Assembly: GCA_902826115.1 (NCBI GenBank)
Contig: CADEDO010000002.1
Span: forward strand, 62,001 to 126,000
Length of the DNA: 64,000 nt
From: an uncultured Nitrosomonas sp.
GTDB taxonomy: Bacteria > Pseudomonadota > Gammaproteobacteria > Burkholderiales > Nitrosomonadaceae
Direction of reading: 5' to 3'
Shown: in pieces, positions 61,464 through 64,000 of the stretch
Layout of the letters: each line of letters begins with the position of its first letter
How positions within the stretch are numbered: position 1 is the first letter of the stretch
Notes under the pieces: model-generated
What the model saw: only the letters and a program-made list of their open reading frames with translations
The model's database searches: none
Told to the model about the DNA's origin: nothing
Program-made: the position numbers and the translations under genes

Positions 61464-61503
61464 AGAACAGGGAATGCTAATAGCATTCCCTGTTCTTTCA
61501 TTT
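61464..61503 (+). terminator. rho-independent terminator of 6S RNA / zapA
   Basis: A perfect 15-bp stem, AGAACAGGGAATGCT (61464-61478) and its complement (61482-61496), with loop AAT and a T-rich tail (TTCATTTTG). Confidence 0.88.
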
Positions 61504-61540
61504 TGTGCCTGTCGATTTATTGTTTTGATGAGTTTGCAAC

Positions 61541-62179
61541 ATGCCGCAAAAGAATAAAACCTGTTCAGATTGCTATTCAAAAACATTTCTAATTGATATT
61601 GGGCGCGTGTTACTCAATTTTGATTTTGAATCCTCGCTTATAAAGCTGATTCCTGAAGATATTGATAATCCGAAAGAACGTGTTCAATGTATTCTTGAGA
61701 AAAAAGATGCGCTTGAATCCGGATTAATCGCTCCCGAGCACTATGCCAATTGGGCGCTGAAGATACTGGGCAGTCATGCCACCATAGAACAGTTTTATCA
61801 TGCATGGCAGCAAATCTTTACTGTCAACGAAGCTATGTGGCGTTGTGTTCATCAGCTTGCCAACCAAAAACACTCATTAATTCTAATTTCAAATATTAAT
61901 GCCATTCATTGCCCCTGGATATTCTCTGCATATCCGGAATTTTCATATTTCAAGCATAAAATTTTATCTTATCAGATCGGAATTCTGAAACCGGAGCCTG
62001 CAATCTATCGATATGCAATCGATCATTTCAAACTTGATCCCAAGTCGACACTTTATATTGATGATATGCCGCAAAATATTGCATCTGGCCGAGAAGCAGG
62101 TTTTCAATGCTGGCAATATGATTTAAATAATCATCAGGCTTTTGAGAATTGGCTTGCACAAGCCTTGACATCCCAATAA
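61541..62179 (+). CDS. HAD-superfamily hydrolase (YihX-like)
   Basis: A 212-aa HAD-IA phosphatase-like protein. LIDIGRVLLNFD (17-28) is motif I in the DxG form seen in YihX; ILISNIN is motif II; GILKPEPAIYRYA has the motif III Lys; YIDDMPQNI is motif IV. The core acidic residues are all present, so it is probably active on a sugar phosphate or nucleotide; substrate unknown. It lies downstream of the 6S RNA terminator. Confidence 0.85.
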   Translation: MPQKNKTCSDCYSKTFLIDIGRVLLNFDFESSLIKLIPEDIDNPKERVQCILEKKDALESGLIAPEHYANWALKILGSHATIEQFYHAWQQIFTVNEAMWRCVHQLANQKHSLILISNINAIHCPWIFSAYPEFSYFKHKILSYQIGILKPEPAIYRYAIDHFKLDPKSTLYIDDMPQNIASGREAGFQCWQYDLNNHQAFENWLAQALTSQ

Positions 62180-62248
62180 TTTACACCTATTTATTAATGA
62201 GATAGGCAGTATCCGTGCAGAAATTCATTAACGATGCCTTCCCTTGGT

Positions 62249-62902
62249 TCATACTTCTGCCAAGAAATGCTCGACCATCGCTTGCTTATGCTCTACCTGA
62301 CCAAATGAAACATCTTTTAGCTGGCCTTTACGATCGAATAAAATGCACGAAGGGGTTCCTTGCAAAGCAAAACGTTCAAAAGTCTCGGCCTTCATAGATT
62401 TTTGTTCCAGGTAATGTCTGACTTGCTGCAATACGGATTTTTGCTGCTCGTTACTGAAATTCTCAAAATCAGGCAGAAACTCGCGTGCATAGCGTTGCAC
62501 TCTTTCATCCGTCACAGGTTCGGTCTCTGCCACCACGCGATCCATCCCAACTGCGAAAGGTATCTTCCATTGGAGCTTGCCTTCAGACAGCTGGCCATAT
62601 TGATTCAGCGCTTTAAAAGTTTGACCGATCACTTCCCCTGTTTCAACTAATTTGCGCAAGTTTTCCAGCGTATTTTTATCATAATCTTCAAATGCAGTCG
62701 CCAAACCAATGACAATCAGCCCCTGATCATGATATTTCTCATGCAGCTCAATGGCCTTAGGTAGAGAATAAATGAAGCAACCAGGGCAATTAACCTGAAA
62801 AATTTCGATTAACACCACAGAACCAACCAAATTGCTTAATGCGCCTGGTTCGCCTTGAACCCAAGTATCAACGGAAATATCAGAAAGAGAATGATTAATC
62901 AT
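62249..62902 (-). CDS. thioredoxin-like (TlpA/ResA type) protein
   Basis: A thioredoxin-fold protein with active site CPGC (39-42) in QVNCPGCFIYSLPKA, followed by a long helical insertion (about 80-180) and a C-terminal strand pair with LQGTPSCILFDRKGQ containing the cis-Pro segment. The chosen ATG gives 217 aa without an export signal. In-frame codons continue upstream to 63097 and include a hydrophobic stretch (LWFCEVLTLLILTSV), so a membrane-anchored 282-aa form is possible. The function is probably thiol redox or antioxidant. Confidence 0.75.
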   Translation of the reverse strand: MINHSLSDISVDTWVQGEPGALSNLVGSVVLIEIFQVNCPGCFIYSLPKAIELHEKYHDQGLIVIGLATAFEDYDKNTLENLRKLVETGEVIGQTFKALNQYGQLSEGKLQWKIPFAVGMDRVVAETEPVTDERVQRYAREFLPDFENFSNEQQKSVLQQVRHYLEQKSMKAETFERFALQGTPSCILFDRKGQLKDVSFGQVEHKQAMVEHFLAEV

Positions 62903-63167
62903 TGTGACTGTCGTTAGAATGAATGAATAGAATTTCAGTAGTATTGAAAAAAGACCCTCGGCAATAATTACACTGGTCAATATTAACAATGTGAGCACTT
63001 CGCAAAACCACAAAAACTGCTTACGAAATGGGCACTGACATTGCCCCAGTGACATATCCCGACATCGTGGCAAAATAGCATATTTCAATGAAGTCATAAA
63101 AAGAATTTAAGCCAAACTTGCAGTAAACTGATCCTGTTTGGTGAAAACATTACAATCGATCATAAAA

Positions 63168-63623
63168 ATGCGTTATTGGTTAATGAAATCGGAGCCCTAT
63201 AAATTCAGTATTGATAATTTCTCAGCACTGCCTAATCGGACGGTTGCATGGGACGGCATTCGTAATTATCAATCGCGCAATTTCATGCGCAATCAAATGG
63301 CTGTGGGTGATCAAGCTTTCTTCTATCACTCCTGCTGCAAGGAACCCGGGATTGTGGGTATTGCCACAGTGAGTCAGGCCGCTTACCCCGATGCCACACA
63401 ATTCGATCCGCAGAATAGGCATTTTGACCCTAAAGCAACACTAATCAATCCACGGTGGTTTAACGTTGAAATTACGCTGGTGAGTACAACCCGCCTCATT
63501 CCCATCAAAGAATTAAGGCAATATCCGGAATTATCCAGAATGCGCGTGCTGCAAACAGGCAACCGATTATCGATCACTCCGGTTGACCCGGCGGAATGGC
63601 GATTCATCATGAATCTTCTGTAA
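63168..63623 (+). CDS. EVE domain protein
   Basis: A PUA-like EVE domain protein of 151 aa starting MRYWLMKSEP, the canonical start of the family (an upstream GTG at 63138 would add 10 residues). WDGIRNYQSRNFMR and GDQAFFYHSCCKEPGIVGIA are typical. EVE proteins are thought to bind modified bases in DNA or RNA; in other genomes they lie near restriction or defence genes, but no such genes are present here. Confidence 0.92.
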   Translation: MRYWLMKSEPYKFSIDNFSALPNRTVAWDGIRNYQSRNFMRNQMAVGDQAFFYHSCCKEPGIVGIATVSQAAYPDATQFDPQNRHFDPKATLINPRWFNVEITLVSTTRLIPIKELRQYPELSRMRVLQTGNRLSITPVDPAEWRFIMNLL

Positions 63624-63679
63624 TTCAGATCAATTTTTTCATTTTTTCTATTAAGTCTTACAAGGACAAGGATTGATTC

Positions 63680-64000
63680 ATGGAATGGTGGCTAATTTAC
63701 CTGCTGACCGGTGCATTTGTCGGTTTTTTTGCGGGTTTACTCGGTATCGGCGGTGGACTCATCATTGTCCCTGTGCTGATCTCACTATTCACCGCACAGG
63801 ACTTCCCTGCCGATCGCATCATACATCTGGCGCTGGGCACCACGATGGCCACCATCATTTTCACCTCGGCAGCCAGCTTGCGTGCACATCATCAGCATCA
63901 AGCCGTTCAATGGCGAATTGTAAAGAATATAACACCGGGAGTCTTGCTCGGCACTTTCGCCGGAGCTGCTTTGGCAAGCTCGATGACCGGACAGATTCTA
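63680..64000 (+). CDS. TauE/SafE family permease, truncated by window end
   Basis: The first 107 codons of a sulfite exporter TauE/SafE family membrane protein: MEWWLIYLLTGAFVGFFAGL then LGIGGGLIIVPVL, the conserved GIGGG repeat, and the ALGTTMATIIFTS motif of the second half-helix pair. AAGGACAAGG precedes the ATG. The gene is open to base 64000 and continues outside the window. It may export sulfur-containing anions; substrate unknown. Confidence 0.9.
   Translation, partial: MEWWLIYLLTGAFVGFFAGLLGIGGGLIIVPVLISLFTAQDFPADRIIHLALGTTMATIIFTSAASLRAHHQHQAVQWRIVKNITPGVLLGTFAGAALASSMTGQIL

Overview
The window reads as chromosomal DNA of a betaproteobacterium, most probably an ammonia oxidiser of the Nitrosomonas type. 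This is inferred from gene order typical of Betaproteobacteria (purF-metZ, cvpA-SPOR-folC, fur divergent to bamE, dacC-dat-ybeD-lipB-lipA, a DUF971 gene before ubiE, smc-zipA, zapA-6S RNA), from a small soluble class I cytochrome c resembling Nitrosomonas cytochrome c-552, and from moderate GC with a near-palindromic short repeat element. No rRNA, tRNA, prophage, CRISPR array or complete insertion sequence was seen.

Layout. 0-10 kb: two tandem cyclophilins, then a long leftward block for methionine (metZ), purine (purF), CvpA, a SPOR protein, folate (folC), an EI24 membrane protein and lysine/diaminopimelate synthesis (dapD, dapC). 10-19 kb: malate dehydrogenase, a lytic transglycosylase, fur/bamE, dapB, apaH, an acyltransferase, a PBP7-type endopeptidase, an M32 carboxypeptidase and hemJ. 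19-25 kb: an AT-rich gene of uncertain family, def, a purine-nucleoside salvage pair (methylthio-nucleoside phosphorylase plus hypoxanthine phosphoribosyltransferase), an atypical aquaporin with a secreted partner, and ligA. 25-35 kb: DUF2914, Nudix, dacC, dat, the lipoate genes, OsmC, cytochrome c, ilvD and lgt.

35-38.6 kb is the least ordinary stretch. It has two paralogous small exported proteins of a family I do not recognise, each behind an upstream region with two GTTTCC repeats 23 bp apart and at an identical distance from the start codon. They lie on either side of an outer-membrane beta-barrel gene and are followed by a small exported protein with eight cysteines. 38.8-44 kb: phoR/phoB, DUF971-ubiE, a glycosyltransferase-like gene and yggS, then a 151-bp inverted-repeat element (MITE-like). 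44-55 kb: metG, apbC and dcd; a stretch with apparent gene debris; a PLP decarboxylase of the ornithine decarboxylase type preceded by a 21-codon reading frame with a perfect ribosome binding site (candidate leader peptide); then folA-thyA, an M17 aminopeptidase, mltD and queF. 55-64 kb: smc, zipA, a CDGSH protein, a zapB-like gene, zapA, 6S RNA with a strong terminator, a HAD phosphatase, a thioredoxin-like protein, an EVE-domain protein and the 5' part of a TauE/SafE permease that runs off the end.

Most genes are housekeeping: cell wall and division (mltB, pbpG, dacC, mltD, SPOR protein, zipA, zapA), amino acids, nucleotides, lipoate and electron transfer. The best candidates for undescribed biology are the small reading frame before the decarboxylase and the duplicated exported proteins with their shared upstream signal.
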